A stretch of 64,000 nucleotides of DNA from assembly GCA_032191485.1 (NCBI GenBank), contig JAVDOI010000003.1, positions 27,365,336-27,429,335 of the forward strand, in the 5' to 3' direction. The number at the start of each line of letters is the position of its first letter. Position 1 is the stretch's first letter. Under the pieces are notes generated by a model that saw only the letters and a program-made list of their open reading frames with translations, was not told the origin of the DNA and did not search any database. This DNA is from Leptoclinus maculatus (taxonomy: Eukaryota; Chordata; Actinopteri; Perciformes; Stichaeidae). The position numbers were made by a program, and so were the translations under genes. This document shows positions 33,835 to 45,165 of the stretch, piece by piece.

Positions 33835-34200
33835 GCATATCAAATGTGTTTTCGGCAATTGGAAGGCATAATTCAGGGTGGGAGAAAAACAGGGGAGCTA
33901 CTCTTGGAGGCAACCTAGCCAATTAATTTGCAGCTCAGATCTCAAAGCCTCACTGGAGAGGTGCTAGGCTACATACTACTCGGCTAATTTGTGTAGCAGG
34001 CCTGTATTAAATATATGCATGAGGCTAATTCGGTTAGTGTCGTAGCCCTGTAGCTGTGGTGAGTGCGGCGCTAGCTCCCATTAGCGATGTTTCTGCCTTC
34101 AGTGGAAATCAACAGAAGTCGAGGCCGACTCCGCTTTTTTTGCATAAAGCAAACAAAATTAAATTGACTTCGCTAAATCAAAGTGTAGCGCTAAATGTGA
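33835..34200. promoter_or_regulatory. Candidate conserved noncoding element 3
   Basis: Unique sequence with repeated homeodomain-like cores (AGCCAATTAATTTGCAGC, CGGCTAATTTG, GAGGCTAATTCGG, CCCATTAGCG) and ATATGCATGAGGC, in balanced composition between simple repeats. The pattern is typical of deeply conserved vertebrate enhancers next to developmental regulators. No alignment was made. Confidence 0.35.
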
Positions 34201-34210
34201 CTCTCTCGCC

Positions 34211-34290
34211 GTCTCTCTCTCTCTCTCTCTCTCTCTCCCCCGCTGTCGCTCCCTCTCTGTGTGTCCGTCTGTCTGTCTCCCTCTCTCTGA
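34211..34290. repeat. (CT)n microsatellite
   Basis: Pure CT at about 34214-34237 continues into an imperfect pyrimidine tract to 34288. Confidence 0.85.
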
Positions 34291-34890
34291 GGGATAAATT
34301 ACTCCAGAAATCATAAAAGAGTAAAAAAAAATTACAGAGGGCGAGGATCCCAGCATGCTCTTGCTTACTGAGATGTTGGCTTATGTGTCTCCAGCGTGTT
34401 GTGAGTCTTTCTCTGATTTTGTCTGTCTTTCTGTGCATGTCTCTTTGGTTGTACGATGCATGTATTTGCAGCATTTGTGTGTTCTTATCAGCCTGATTTC
34501 ACAGGAAAAGTCACACTTATTTGTACAACAAATCAATGACATGTTTGTTGTCTGATATGTACAAAAACAGAATAGTTTTTTTTGTTTTTAACTTTGATGT
34601 TGAATAAACCATGACCAAAACCTTATCCAGCCTTATTCACAAGGATATCAACCAAAATATGTTGTATTCAATTATAACCTTTAACCTTGAATTTGACGTA
34701 TGACCATGTGGGAATGTCATTTCTTTCTGACTTGTTTTGGCGCTGAAGATGAAAATTAGAAGGAATGGATGCTTGAGCATGCAACTATATAGGAGCTCAT
34801 TTATTTTCTGTATTTTTTCATTGTCAAATTCAGGTACCACGGTCTGTGCATGTAAAATGAAAAGAAAGAGAGAGTGTGTATGTGTTGCAT
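34291..34890. other. Intergenic, nothing recognised
   Basis: AT-rich sequence with short open frames on both strands that resemble nothing known. Confidence 0.5.
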
Positions 34891-35335
34891 TGGTGTGTGT
34901 GTGTGAGATTGAGAGAGAGAGAGAGAGAAAGAGAGAGCTCCTTGCAGTATACCGCAGAGCCAGTCTGTAAAAAAAAAAAAAAGGTCCGCTTGGCTGTTCC
35001 TATTGAACTTGACCTGCGGGCCAGATCAATGTGTGTGTGTGTGTGTGTGTTTGTGTGTTTGTGTGTGTGAGAGACAACCCCTGTGTGTGTGTGTGTGTGT
35101 GTGTCTGTGTGTGTGTGCCTGTGTGAGTGCGCACCGCCAGATCAATGTGTCTCCGTGTGCCACGGAATGAGAGAGCACACTGATTACCCAGGGGTGGCGG
35201 GAGGGAGGGGAGGAGGAGGAGGAGGAGGGTGAGGGAGGTGGGAGGGATGAGAGGATGGAGGAGGAGGATGATGATACAGAGGGGAAGGAGGGAAGGAAGG
35301 GAGGGGGTGATGAGATTGAGCAGAGGACAGAGCTG
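34891..35335. repeat. GA, GT and G-rich tract cluster
   Basis: GA tract at about 34911-34938, A run at 34970-34982, GT tracts at about 35030-35068 and 35083-35120, then a long G-rich purine tract at about 35195-35310 made of GGGAGG, GAGGAGG and GGGAGGTGGGAGGG units. The unique bits between them (GGTCCGCTTGGCTGTTCC, TGCCACGGAATGAGAGAGC) may be regulatory. Confidence 0.8.
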
Positions 35336-36425
35336 AGACCAGGATCAGGAGAGAAGCTCAGCTCATTTCATTTTCATTTTCCCTTCATTTCACTGCGAGC
35401 TGAGCCGTGCGTCGGGGCATTCCACATGGATGGGGTGCCAAAATTTAGATCCGCAGCCAGATGGCATAGATCAGTCGGGAAATAGCAACACAATCTAAAT
35501 GGAATGGGATGGTTGGGGGTCAGTGATCCATACTCCTTTTTTTTTCCTTTTTCCCAAGCTTTTCTTTCGTTAAAGCACCTGAACATTCATAAACCCCGAA
35601 ACTCACATGGACCAGAGAGATTCTGATTTACAAGGTAGACAGAAAACTCTCGCCACCGTCAAGGCCACATGGCAGTGTTTCTTTATGTGTGCATGAAGAC
35701 ATCTGCTGTCTGTGTCTTCCCCCAATTTCATTATTTTTTTTTTTTTATGTTTTCATCGCGAAGAGCACGAAGAACTGCGGCCCAATCCTCAGCACTGCAG
35801 GGGCTCCTCTCATCTCTCTCGCTCAGTGTAGTGCCCGTCACTAGCAGTTCTGTTTGAAAACCCCTGCCCAAGTCCAATCAGCACGTAGCCAGTGTCAAGT
35901 GCATCTCCGTGTGAGTAAGAGAGAGAGAGATCAGGTTTTCAGTGGCGATGGGAGGTGTTCTGCTGTCCTTTTAAAGGGCTGTATTTCATCTGTGATGTAT
36001 TTTGTATGTGTATATATTACAGTCCATGAGAGTTGTACACCACATCCCAAATGTTAGGTTGTGTGCGTTTGTGTGCATGGGCCCAGGAGACAATTTAAAA
36101 ACCTTTGCCAATTCCTCAACCACTGTGTTTTTGATTTTGTGTTTAATGAGTATGTGTAATGTGAAAGAGAACAGAGAGTGCGCACCTCCATTCACACCAA
36201 ATATTCAAGTCTGACATTGTGCAGGGTAAGACCTTTATTTTCAATGACGAGTGGCACAGCGCCATCACTTTTCAAATAAATTGAACTTTGACTTCCACAT
36301 GCGCTGTCCTTCATAATCGTGTCCAATGCCGTTCAAGCATTGACAAGCAGAGAAATACATTATGGTGCCAATTGTACCGCAGAGAAAGACGGAGGAGAAG
36401 TTATTGAATTGTTTGACGTGAGGTA
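35336..36425. promoter_or_regulatory. Candidate conserved noncoding element 4 and flank
   Basis: The block from about 35350 to 35510 (TTCATTTTCATTTTCCC, GGTGCCAAAATTTAGATCC, CAGATGGCATAGATCAGTCG) and the block from about 36295 to 36410 (ATTGACAAGCAGAG, ATTATGGTGCCAATTGTACC) are unique and mixed in composition. Between them is ordinary intergenic DNA. Enhancer function is conjecture from composition and location. Confidence 0.25.
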
Positions 36426-36829
36426 ACCCTGCTTTTTTATCCTTACAGGGACTTCTGTAAAAAAAAAAATCTCAAGCTTGGAGGAAAATGATCAGAGAGG
36501 ATGGGGATGCCAGGTTGTAAAAGCAATATTGTGGTTGTTTGATTCTAATGTGGTACTTTGTAGGATGAGTAATGATGAATGTAATGCTTTTCCTCTGTTA
36601 CTCACACAAACTATGCATGCTAGTGCATTCACTGTAACAGATTTGTATTCAAGCTGTTCAGGCATTTCTTGAGGTGACTCTTTTTTGATGGTTTAAAGGT
36701 TGTTGTTCCTAACTTGAATCAAGGGTGTCATATGTTGTGAAAAATGTGTGATTATTGAATTCAGGCTATATAAATATAAGAAGAAAGAACTTTGGTCATC
36801 CTATGAGCCTAGTTGCTTGTGGTCGCTCA
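36426..36829. other. Intergenic, nothing recognised
   Basis: AT-rich unique DNA with no gene, repeat array or distinctive motif cluster. Confidence 0.5.
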
Positions 36830-37200
36830 TATGATGAGGCGTTTTCAGACCCATAGTTTTAAGAACGTAGTTCTAAGTCGTAGTTCAAATACCTTTGCAT
36901 TGTGTTTACACCAGAAATAGGAACGATCGTTGTTCTTAGAACGGCGCTTTAAGGGATTCTTTTAGCTCCTTATTCAAAGTAGGTACTCTCTCAGCACAAG
37001 AGGAGCCAGGAGTGACGTAAGTGTACATTGATTGGTCGAAACCATAGACTGAAGTGGACGTAGTCACCGTAACGTCACATATTGGTTTGTGTATTACAGT
37101 TTTGAAGCCTCGAGTTTGGCATTTTGGCCATCGCCATCTTGGCTTTTTGCAACCAGAAACCAGATTTCGGGCAATTCTGAAATGTAGTCAGACGCTGTTA
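36830..37200 (+). repeat. Two adjacent dispersed repeat fragments
   Basis: The second part (about 37028-37170) has GACGTAGTCACCGTAACGTC, GTTTTGAAGCCTCGAGTTTG and TTTTGGCCATCGCCATCTTG, a sequence frequent in teleost genomes. The first part (36835-37025) contains GTAGTTCTAAGTCGTAGTTC and AACGATCGTTGTTC and also looks repeat-derived. Only the second is recalled as a known family; class not assigned. Confidence 0.45.
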
Positions 37201-37495
37201 TTGATGGATTGCATAACTTTTGATTGAACTTCTCAAATAAGCAAATGCTTAAGGCTTAATGCTGGCAGCCACTGTAAAATAAATATGCTGGAGAACACAC
37301 AATGCAATGATCTTAATTGGTAAAACTCCAAATAACAAGCTACAATACATCTCAGAAGAAGTGCTTTAAAATATGCTCTTGTTATGGACTATCAAAATGT
37401 GTCTGTGCATATAGAAAGACACACAGTCATCACTGTCGCTTTCTGCTGATTGGAGGAGTTTTATTGAGGCTATTACAACCAGTCCATATTAGTCT

Positions 37496-37531
<36 letters not shown>

Positions 37532-37615
37532 GCGCACACACGCCCTCCTCCCTCTAACCCTGTCTGTGCAGCTCTACCTCAGGAGGAAATTGAATTGGAG
37601 ACTTGACCCACCCTG
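37201..37615. other. Intergenic with (CT)n tract
   Basis: A CT tract at about 37496-37530 sits in otherwise unremarkable sequence. Confidence 0.55.
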
Positions 37616-38070
37616 ACACAGGGCAAGCACCATTGATTTTTATTGAAACATGAGCCATCGATAATGAAATTGCTTTTGATTACGTGTGTTTGTTTCCCTA
37701 GTGAACGGTATGAACTGGATTTGATTGTCATTTCAGTCATCTTCATGTCATAATTTTAGTTTTCCAAATAAATCCAACACCTCATAAATAGCTGGAGAAA
37801 CCATTTCAATTCATACAAATTAATATCAGATATTTACAAAATGAAATTGGCTAGGGTTCCTGTGCTGACGCTATTAGGCTGAATGAAAAACAAATTTAGT
37901 TTGACTTTAATTAGAAAATGTAATAGTTATTAATATTATTTATAACATTTATCAGCCATGTGTAACTATTCATATTAAATATCAAAACTAATTTCAAAGT
38001 TTTGAAGTTCATTCAATAAACATCTCTTGCCCAAACTATTTCACCTCAAGGTCCGTAGCTATTTTGGAGC
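37616..38070. promoter_or_regulatory. Candidate conserved noncoding element 5
   Basis: AT-rich unique DNA packed with homeodomain-like cores, including CCATCGATAATGAAATTG, TTTTGATTACG, AATTAATATCAG, CTTTAATTAG and TATTAATATTATTTA. This density of TAAT/ATTA words in non-simple sequence is typical of neural developmental enhancers. The downstream part may continue into the repeat at 38.08 kb. Confidence 0.35.
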
Positions 38071-38083
38071 TTTCAGTCATGAC

Positions 38084-38250
38084 ACATGATCTTCATCAGC
38101 AGATGGGATTTGCACCATCTCCTGAACATTGTAGATGTTCAAATATCTATTTTTATCTAAGCACTAACTTATGTTAAAGTGCTCAGGGAAAACATAAAAC
38201 ATTTCCATTAAACTGAGCAAATTCCACCTGCTGATGAAGAACATGCTGTT
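38084..38250. repeat. Short element with imperfect inverted repeats
   Basis: The arm at about 38086-38113 (TGATCTTCATCAGCAGATGG, then GATTTGC) is nearly the reverse complement of the arm at about 38218-38246 (GCAAATTCCACCTGCTGATG, then AAGAACATG). The two are separated by about 105 bases. The layout fits a small fold-back or MITE-like element. Confidence 0.5.
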
Positions 38251-38669
38251 CTCGAATGCTCAACACCATGGGGTGAGATTGTTTTGTGTTCTGACGCAGT
38301 GTGGATTGAAGTCTCTAAAAGTATGCTGTTTGTGAATTTGGTCCTAAATCATCCATCAATTCAACAGCACACCCAAAGATATATTTTGTGATGAATTTGA
38401 ATTTATTTTGCTTGTTGACTTGATGTTAAATTTGTACCTCAAATGGTCAAACACTTGCTTGCATCTTTTATACTTGAAGTATGTGATTGTAGGACATTAT
38501 TGACAGAATTCGTCGATAGATACTGTGACTCAGCGTTGACCCCTTGTCCAACGTTGTGTGTGTCTATAAATTGTGAACTGTTCCAAAGTGTGATTTTCCT
38601 TTTAAGTCTTGTCAGACTGTTTAATTTCGTTTTTAGAGGACAGAGGAAGCTTAAAGGTGCTCAATACGG
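38251..38669. other. Intergenic, nothing recognised
   Basis: AT-rich; no supported feature. The 108-codon frame at 38443-38769 shows no similarity to known proteins. Confidence 0.5.
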
Positions 38670-38830
38670 AATTCAGAGCATTTCTATTGCCTCCACATGG
38701 CTCTCAACATGGCGACGGCTGAGCTTGCAGCTAACAATGCTAACAGCGCTAATTGTGCAACTAAGGTAACAGTGCTGGTAACCGCCGTATGAACGCAAAG
38801 CAGAGCAGCAGCCATCAGTGGGACACAACA
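38670..38830 (+). repeat. Dispersed repeat family 5, copy 1
   Basis: GGCTCTCAACATGGCGACGG, followed by GCAGCTAACAATGCTAACAG, closely parallels 49428-49580, where GGCTCTCAAGATGTCGACAG and ACAGCTAACTGTGCTAACAC occur in the same order. Two copies inside one window show a mobile or formerly mobile sequence. Confidence 0.55.
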
Positions 38831-38979
38831 GAGAGACTCGCTAGCACTAAAATGCACAAACGTCCGATCCAGCTATGTCATCAAAGCACAGAGAAGCTCA
38901 GATTACAATACACACACAGAGGGAGAGTGAATTCATTCTCTGCTCAGGTAGACATTACTCCACCATATCTTCACGTTTC

Positions 38980-39110
38980 ACAGAAACGGCGCAACCAAAC
39001 TAAACTTTTCCTTCTTTGCGGTCCCATTAATGATCCTGTGACCCCTCATATTAATCTTGCGACCCCTTGGCAGGGTCCCAACCCTTATGTTGGGAACCAC
39101 TGACTTAATA
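38980..39110 (+). repeat. DNA-transposon-like repeat tail
   Basis: GCGACCCCTTGGCAGGGTCC and GTTGGGAACCACTGAC are the terminal words of a repeat type common in fish and other vertebrates. Only this end is present. Confidence 0.45.
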
Positions 39111-39835
39111 CTATCATGACTCTCGACGAAGAACCTCTGCCCATTTCAACCTTGATTGCGGTAACGACCACAAAGTGCTCCAAGGAAATGTGCCGCCTCT
39201 GTACAAAAACACATGCAGATGCAGGGACACAAACATACAAAAACACACACCAATGCTTTTACATAAGATAATTACAGACACACAGCTGAGGTACTTACCA
39301 TTCCACACATACACACTCGACTGATGAAATCCAGTGCAGAGAGGCTGTGGTGGTGCATATTGATGCCCAGCCAATAGCTCCCTGCTGGGCTTAGCTTGAT
39401 CCCCATGCGCCCCTGGATGGCTTTGGAGACCTACTCTGTGGTTAACCTGCAACATATATCCACACACACATTCAGATACACACACGTCCCACAGGGCCGT
39501 GCAAAGCTTCAGCTCTGGTATGTTTTATGAGCCTGAATTTGGCTTTCAGCACACAGCTACAATTCACTGTCACAAGAAAACAAAGCGTGGCGACTTGTGT
39601 GTGCAGGTATCTTCACACATGGGTGTGTGTGAAGCTGTCAGTGCTGTTGGTAGCTGGGACTCTCACTCTTTCCCCCTCTAACACATGCTGATAGACACTC
39701 ATATTTCCTGTGGTAACAAGCGTGAAAATGGCCTCATAAATCCAAAGTGGTTTTACAGAGACCACATCAGCAGCCTAAAGAAGATGTATTATGTAAATAA
39801 AACAACAGGCCATCAGTAATGCTGGCTTGTTGCCG
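39111..39835. other. Intergenic, nothing recognised
   Basis: Mixed composition. Frames on the minus strand (39114-39485) are without similarity. Confidence 0.5.
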
Positions 39836-40450
39836 CCACCAGATCATAATGACTCAGTGGGAGACTTATAGAGGAATACAGCAACAGTTCGATTAGGCGT
39901 ATTGCCGTGTGTGTGTGTGTGTGTATGCAAGCCCCCACGCAGACACTCCTCTGCTACATAATTTGATATTCCATCATAAGTCTCCATCCCAGCATGGTGT
40001 GGCTCTTTGCAGCCTGCCATGGTCCAACGATCTGTCAGCAGAGCAAAGGGAAAGCAGGGCCAATCCACTTCCTTGGTGTCAAGCACAAACATACACACAC
40101 CAGTCACACTGTTTATTAAAGGTGAAGGAGCGAGGAAAGGTGTGTGTATGTGTGTGTGTGAAAAGAGTGTGAAACCTTGCATACAAACATAATGTGGAAT
40201 CACGCACAGAGGGTGTTCAGTGTGAGCTACAGTGGTGCTTTGATACAAAAACAAAACACACACACGCGCACACACACGCACACACACACAGGCACACACA
40301 AACACGCCCTAACGGCTCGCCTAGCTCCAACCCGTGATGGATTGGCTGCACTCCTGCCGTGACAGACGAGCGATGGATGGAGAGCTGAGAAGATGAAGGG
40401 AAGAAAGGGTCGGAGGGTGTGTTTGTGTGTGTGTGTGTGTGTGTGCGTGT

Positions 40451-40481
<31 letters not shown>

Positions 40482-40700
40482 AGGGTGTGTTGTAGGAGAA
40501 AAAAAGAGCTGAGTGCAGTGGTCTTGGTGCCAGGGAGGATCTTACATGGGGCCAAGCAGATCATTTCCTCCTCTGCAGCACGTGTCATTTCCGCTAAACA
40601 AACAGCGCATCTGTGGACAGGAGAGAGGCTGGAGGCCTGCCCTGTCAATCTCTCTCTCCTCGCCTCTCCCTCTGTCCTCCTCCACCTCCTCTATATGCGT
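39836..40700. promoter_or_regulatory. Candidate conserved noncoding element 6 with CA/GT tracts
   Basis: Unique segments at about 39840-39900, 39950-40080 (CATAATTTGATATTCCATCA, GGTCCAACGATCTGTCAGC) and 40510-40620 (CAGGGAGGATCTTACATGGG, TTTCCGCTAAACAAACAGCG) look slowly evolving. They are separated by GT at about 39908-39924, AC at about 40255-40301 and GT at about 40417-40481. Function is inferred only from composition. Confidence 0.3.
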
Positions 40701-41640
40701 GTGTGTTAGTAGGTGTATGTGGAAACAAAAGTACAGTATCAGTACTGTCCTGTCAATCAAACATTGTTTGTTTGCTCTAAAATGAATGCAGAAGTAATTG
40801 ATTGGGTGATGGACAGAAATCATTAAACAACAACTTTGATTAAAGATCAGTTTACTCAGCATGAGGAGCACTACTCAGCCCGATAACATTGTTGTATGTT
40901 TTTTGTGGGTCTGTAAGGGGGCTCTGTAAAGTAGACGGATAACCTATGTTACTAACTATTGTAGGAGGAATGTGATTAGACAGACCCAGTCATGAAATAC
41001 ACTACAGAGTTGCATTATGGGTTTTTCACATTGACTAAAAACAATGAGGTGTCATGCAGAAAAAAACACTGACAAACTACAAACATGCAAGCCACATTTC
41101 CGCTAGATTACTTTGTAACATGAAGAAGGTAACCGTGTGATCATCACTGATGGAGGCATGATGTTTCTTTCGAACATAACTTTCCAGTGCTGTACAATCG
41201 TTTCGCGTAGTATTACAAACTGCTGTGCACAGTTTTTGATGTTTGATTTCATCATCTCACAAATACCTGAAACTACAGACCCCCATCAAAGCAGCTGTTT
41301 ACAGTCGGAACACCCAGTGAGTCATTTATCAAGCAAAAATAACCAAACATCATACGGTTCCAGCTTCTCAGTGAGGGATTTCTAGCCTTTCTTTGTATTG
41401 TATAATTCTAAATTTAATATTTTTTGTTTGCACCTAAGACGCTATTTAAAGATGTGAACCTTAAGATGTGATGGGGATGTATCACCATGTCCAGACAATA
41501 AAACAATAACATAAATCATTTAATTGAAATACATATTTAACAGTTTTTGTTGCATGTTATGCGTCTTTTCGCCCCTTTTTCTGTCTGTATTTTAGCTTTC
41601 AAATAAAAGTAAAAATGTCCCCCCACAAAATCAACACTTC
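40701..41640. other. Intergenic, nothing recognised
   Basis: AT-rich sequence with no simple-repeat array and no similarity noticed. Confidence 0.5.
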
Positions 41641-42260
41641 ATTTAATAGCAAAAATAATCTTGCAGTCCTATCTTGCTACAAATACATACTGCATATACA
41701 TTTGCGTGTGCGCCTATGTGCGAGTGTGTGAGTATGTGTATACAGAACCGCCATGCGAGCGCATATCCCACCTGTCATTGCTGCAGCAAATAGTCATGTT
41801 AGGCATTGTGTCAGACATGATTTGTGTTTTCCAACCAGGAGTGTGTTGTGTGCAAACCACCAATTACATTCGCTCCTAATTACACACTTAAAGACGTAAT
41901 TAGGCCTGCCTGTTCCATTGCTACACAAAGAGATATCACACAGTGCACCAGGAGGGAGAAGGTTCACACACAGGCAAGAAAACACGCACACACGCGTGTT
42001 TTAATTAACATATTAATCGTGCACACTTAACATATATGGAAACCAACGGGGAAACAAATATAATGGGTCATTATTGGCTTTACGTGCTATGGGTTGAGTT
42101 TTCACAATGGAGAACTCAATGCACTGCAGCTGACGAAAATATATGCAAATGAATAAAACTCAAAGAACAACATCTTCATTACTTTAACAACATAAATGTC
42201 ACGTGAGAAAAATATGCTGCAAATTAACAAAACGAGCAAATTAGGACCCAAGCGCAAGAT
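41641..42260. promoter_or_regulatory. Candidate conserved noncoding element 7 with POU octamer
   Basis: Unique DNA with TGCTGCAGCAAATAGTCATG, CACCAATTACATTCGCTCCT, AATTACACACTTAAAGACGT, GTAATTAGGCCTGC and TTTTAATTAACATATTAATC. A perfect octamer ATGCAAAT lies at 42143-42150, the consensus bound by POU proteins such as POU3F2 itself. The density of homeodomain and POU words makes this one of the best enhancer candidates of the desert. Conservation was not tested. Confidence 0.4.
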
Positions 42261-42589
42261 TTTCTGTGTCACTCACTCATCAGATATTAAGAGATAATGG
42301 CCAAACCATTTGGAGTGTGTTTATCATCATGTGCATAGTGTCCCTCAGAAACGTGTGTGTTAATTTATGTTGTGTTGTGTGACTTGCAGCATTTCTGCTT
42401 GTCTTTTGTAGTTGTAGAATTTGTCTATGTTTGCTGTTCAAGGTGTTCAAACCTGCAAAATATGAGTTTTGGGATGTTTAGAGATATTAGAAAAACAACA
42501 CTGATATATTAGCACTGTATAAAAGTTGTTTGCGAACAGTTGCTTATTTACACATCGAGCAAATGTGGAATAACTTTCATTCTCTTTTT

Positions 42590-42880
42590 TTAGCTCTCCA
42601 CTAACTCCAGAGGGAAATATTTGGCTCTATAGCTGCTGAATGCTCCACTATGTTCCCCAGCTAGCCGCTAACTTTGTCTGTTTGCAGTTTTGGTGCTGAA
42701 CGTTTCTGAGGCGCCTGCTGCATCTGTCAATGACACTGGTGAGAGCAGTGAGAGTGAATGGGTATAGTTGTGGGGTCTAAAACCCAAAATAATGAGTTGG
42801 AAGATGCTAAAATGCTCCATAGAGTCGGGTGATGATTATCTGTGGGTTCATCACTACGAGCGACCCCTTTCAAATACAAA
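42590..42880 (-). repeat. Dispersed repeat family 3, copy 1 (minus)
   Basis: Read on the minus strand it gives AAAGGGGTCGCTCGTAGTGA, TTTTAGCATCTTCCAACTCA, TTTTGGGTTTTAGACCCCAC and TAGCTGGGGAACATAGTGG. These match, in order, the plus-strand copy at 44800-45165. A third fragment is at 57495-57580. Confidence 0.6.
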
Positions 42881-43674
42881 TAGTCATTTTTATTAATTTT
42901 AAATATAAAAATATTGATTAAAGCAGCTATGAAGTACTGTGTGTTTAGTTCTCCTGGTCGCCGTAATTTCAAACAAATTGCATCAGTCAGAATGTCCTTG
43001 CATGTACTTTAACGTCCGCCGTCTTCATCCTCCTTTGCCTCCGTCTAAACTGCACTATCTAATAAAAATGTTACCTCCTTAGAATAATCTTAAAAGTCAA
43101 TAAATGTGATCAAAACAAAGATATGCTACCCGGGGAAATCACAGACAGAAGCAAACAAACACCTAATCGTTACTGCAACAAGCATGCTGGGGCATCCGAG
43201 GCACCGAGCTACAAGAGGAATGAGGCACGAGCCTTCGTCTGAACCTTGAGATATGAGCGGTGTGTGTGTGTGTGTGTGTGAGTGTACTTAGCAGCCCTCA
43301 CTCTCTAGCTGGCTGCTTAAGAATCCAGTCACATCTCTTGCTAGCAGGCAGGCAGTAAGGCGCTTTCACGCTCACAGGTTTGCTTTGGTTGGGTCTAATA
43401 CCCCTTTCTCTCTCTGGATGTGTATGTATATTTGTGAGTGCGTGTGTGTGTGTGTGTGTGTGCTCGTTCACATGAGCATATGCCGAAATCTGACTGTACG
43501 TGTGTCTTACTCACGACTTCTTTGTTTCTTTACTTTCTGTTGTGTGCGACAGTTGTGCGTTCATGTTTATGCCGTGTGTGTGTGTGTGTGTGTTGGCTTT
43601 CGGCGGCACTGATAAACCCACTTAGACTCTCCCCTGATCTGTTCGCTCTGGGCTGGCAGCCCCCTGTCTTGGCT

Positions 43675-43719
<45 letters not shown>

Positions 43720-44799
43720 CCCTCTGCTTTAGCTGCTAGCTGATCTGTGACGGCCTGCCACTCAAACGCAGCTCCGCTGAGACACTGCACAAAGGAGGAG
43801 AGGAGGCTGGGAGTAGAGGGAGGAAGGGAGGAAGTGGTGGTGGGGTGGAGGGAGAGAGAGAGAGAGAGGGTATCAGTGTCTTTCTTTTGGGTGCCTGCTA
43901 GCTCCCGCTCTCTGGCTGTCTCCTTATCTCACTACTCCTCACTCTCCTCCACCTGACTGGCTTTGGCAGCAGACCTTCACTCCCCAGCTCCCCTCCCCTT
44001 CTCTCTCTCCCTCTATTCCCCTCTCTTTCTCTCCCCCATCAATATTTTCCGCCTGTCTTTATTTTTTGCTACCTGACCGAAAGCTAGTTCATCTCTCTCA
44101 TTTACTTCTCAGGGTGGGAAGACTCAAAAGATGAAAGAGAAACTGCAAAAGAGAAAGAAAGAGAGGCAGAGCATGTCATGGAGACGTTTTACAAAAGAAA
44201 ATTCACTGTATGGAACAAAGAAAAACACGGTTTGACAATTAAATATATTGATATAAAGTGAGAGAAACAGAAGAGGCGAAGACGGAGAAGATTAGCAGAG
44301 GTAACCCGTAGGTTTTTGGGTTCAGGCTGCATCAGTGGAATAGCTAAGATATAGTAAGCCATATCCAGCAGCTCAAGACATGCTGTGCAGCTCCCAGTGT
44401 TTGAATTTCAAACCCCACACATCTACTCCCTTACCATAAAGTAACCACGCAAATAAATAAGGGTTTGACACGTACTAAAAAAAGTATTTTCTCACTTGTA
44501 GTGGTATCGGTAGGCATGCGGATGGTTTTGATTTTATCTGTCCAGGGTTTCAGCAACAAGTCCTCCAAATTAAATAACAAAATACCTCATTTGTCTGTGC
44601 CCTCTAGAACAACTCGGAAGCCTTTATCTGATCTCAGGCCACTATCGGCAGGACTTGTGCCTTGCAAAATAGCTACAAATCACCACTAAAAAATGAATCA
44701 GTTTTATGATGTGACAATATTTTGGTTAGGTTTAGGGAAAGTGTTTAAACAACATCTTTGTTAAGAGATTAAAAATCATAAATCATTTTCATATATTTA
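42881..44799. other. Intergenic with microsatellites and pyrimidine/purine tracts
   Basis: GT at about 43259-43280, GT at about 43441-43462, GT at about 43575-43592, AC at about 43676-43715, GA at about 43850-43869, a C/T-rich tract at about 43910-44040 and a purine-rich tract at about 44120-44180. Short unique blocks at about 43281-43400 and 43595-43670 (CTTAGACTCTCCCCTGATCT) might be regulatory. No gene. Confidence 0.5.
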
Positions 44800-45165
44800 C
44801 CACGGTTGAGATCACTAATGTGTAATGTGAAAGGGGTTGCTTATAGTGATAAACCCACCAAGAATTACCACTCAAAGCTGAGCTGCACTTACCCTGTGTT
44901 ACAAAGCGTTTTAGCATCTTTCAGCTCAATGTTTTGGCTTTACGACCCGCAACTTCACTGGTTTGGTTGGTTCCCTCTCACCACTCTGCGAAAAAAACGA
45001 AACGCTACCTGTTCAGCACCGTACATCAGTCAGAAGTTGGCGATTAGCTGGGGAACATACAGAGCAATTTAGCAACTAAAAGGTCAAATATTCCCTTCAG
45101 GAGTTGGTGGAGACCAAAACAGAGCTAAAAGAAGAGTGAATATTGGACTTACATTCGTCAGGAGG
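44800..45165 (+). repeat. Dispersed repeat family 3, copy 2 (plus)
   Basis: AAAGGGGTTGCTTATAGTGA, TTTTAGCATCTTTCAGCTCA, TTTTGGCTTTACGACCCGC and TTAGCTGGGGAACATACAG parallel the inverted copy at 42590-42880. The two lie about 1.9 kb apart in opposite orientation and could pair as a long imperfect hairpin. Confidence 0.6.

Noticed and set aside
40217..40648. 143-codon minus frame with Thr/His repeats
   Set aside because: Crosses AC/GT tracts; flanking residues show no known domain.
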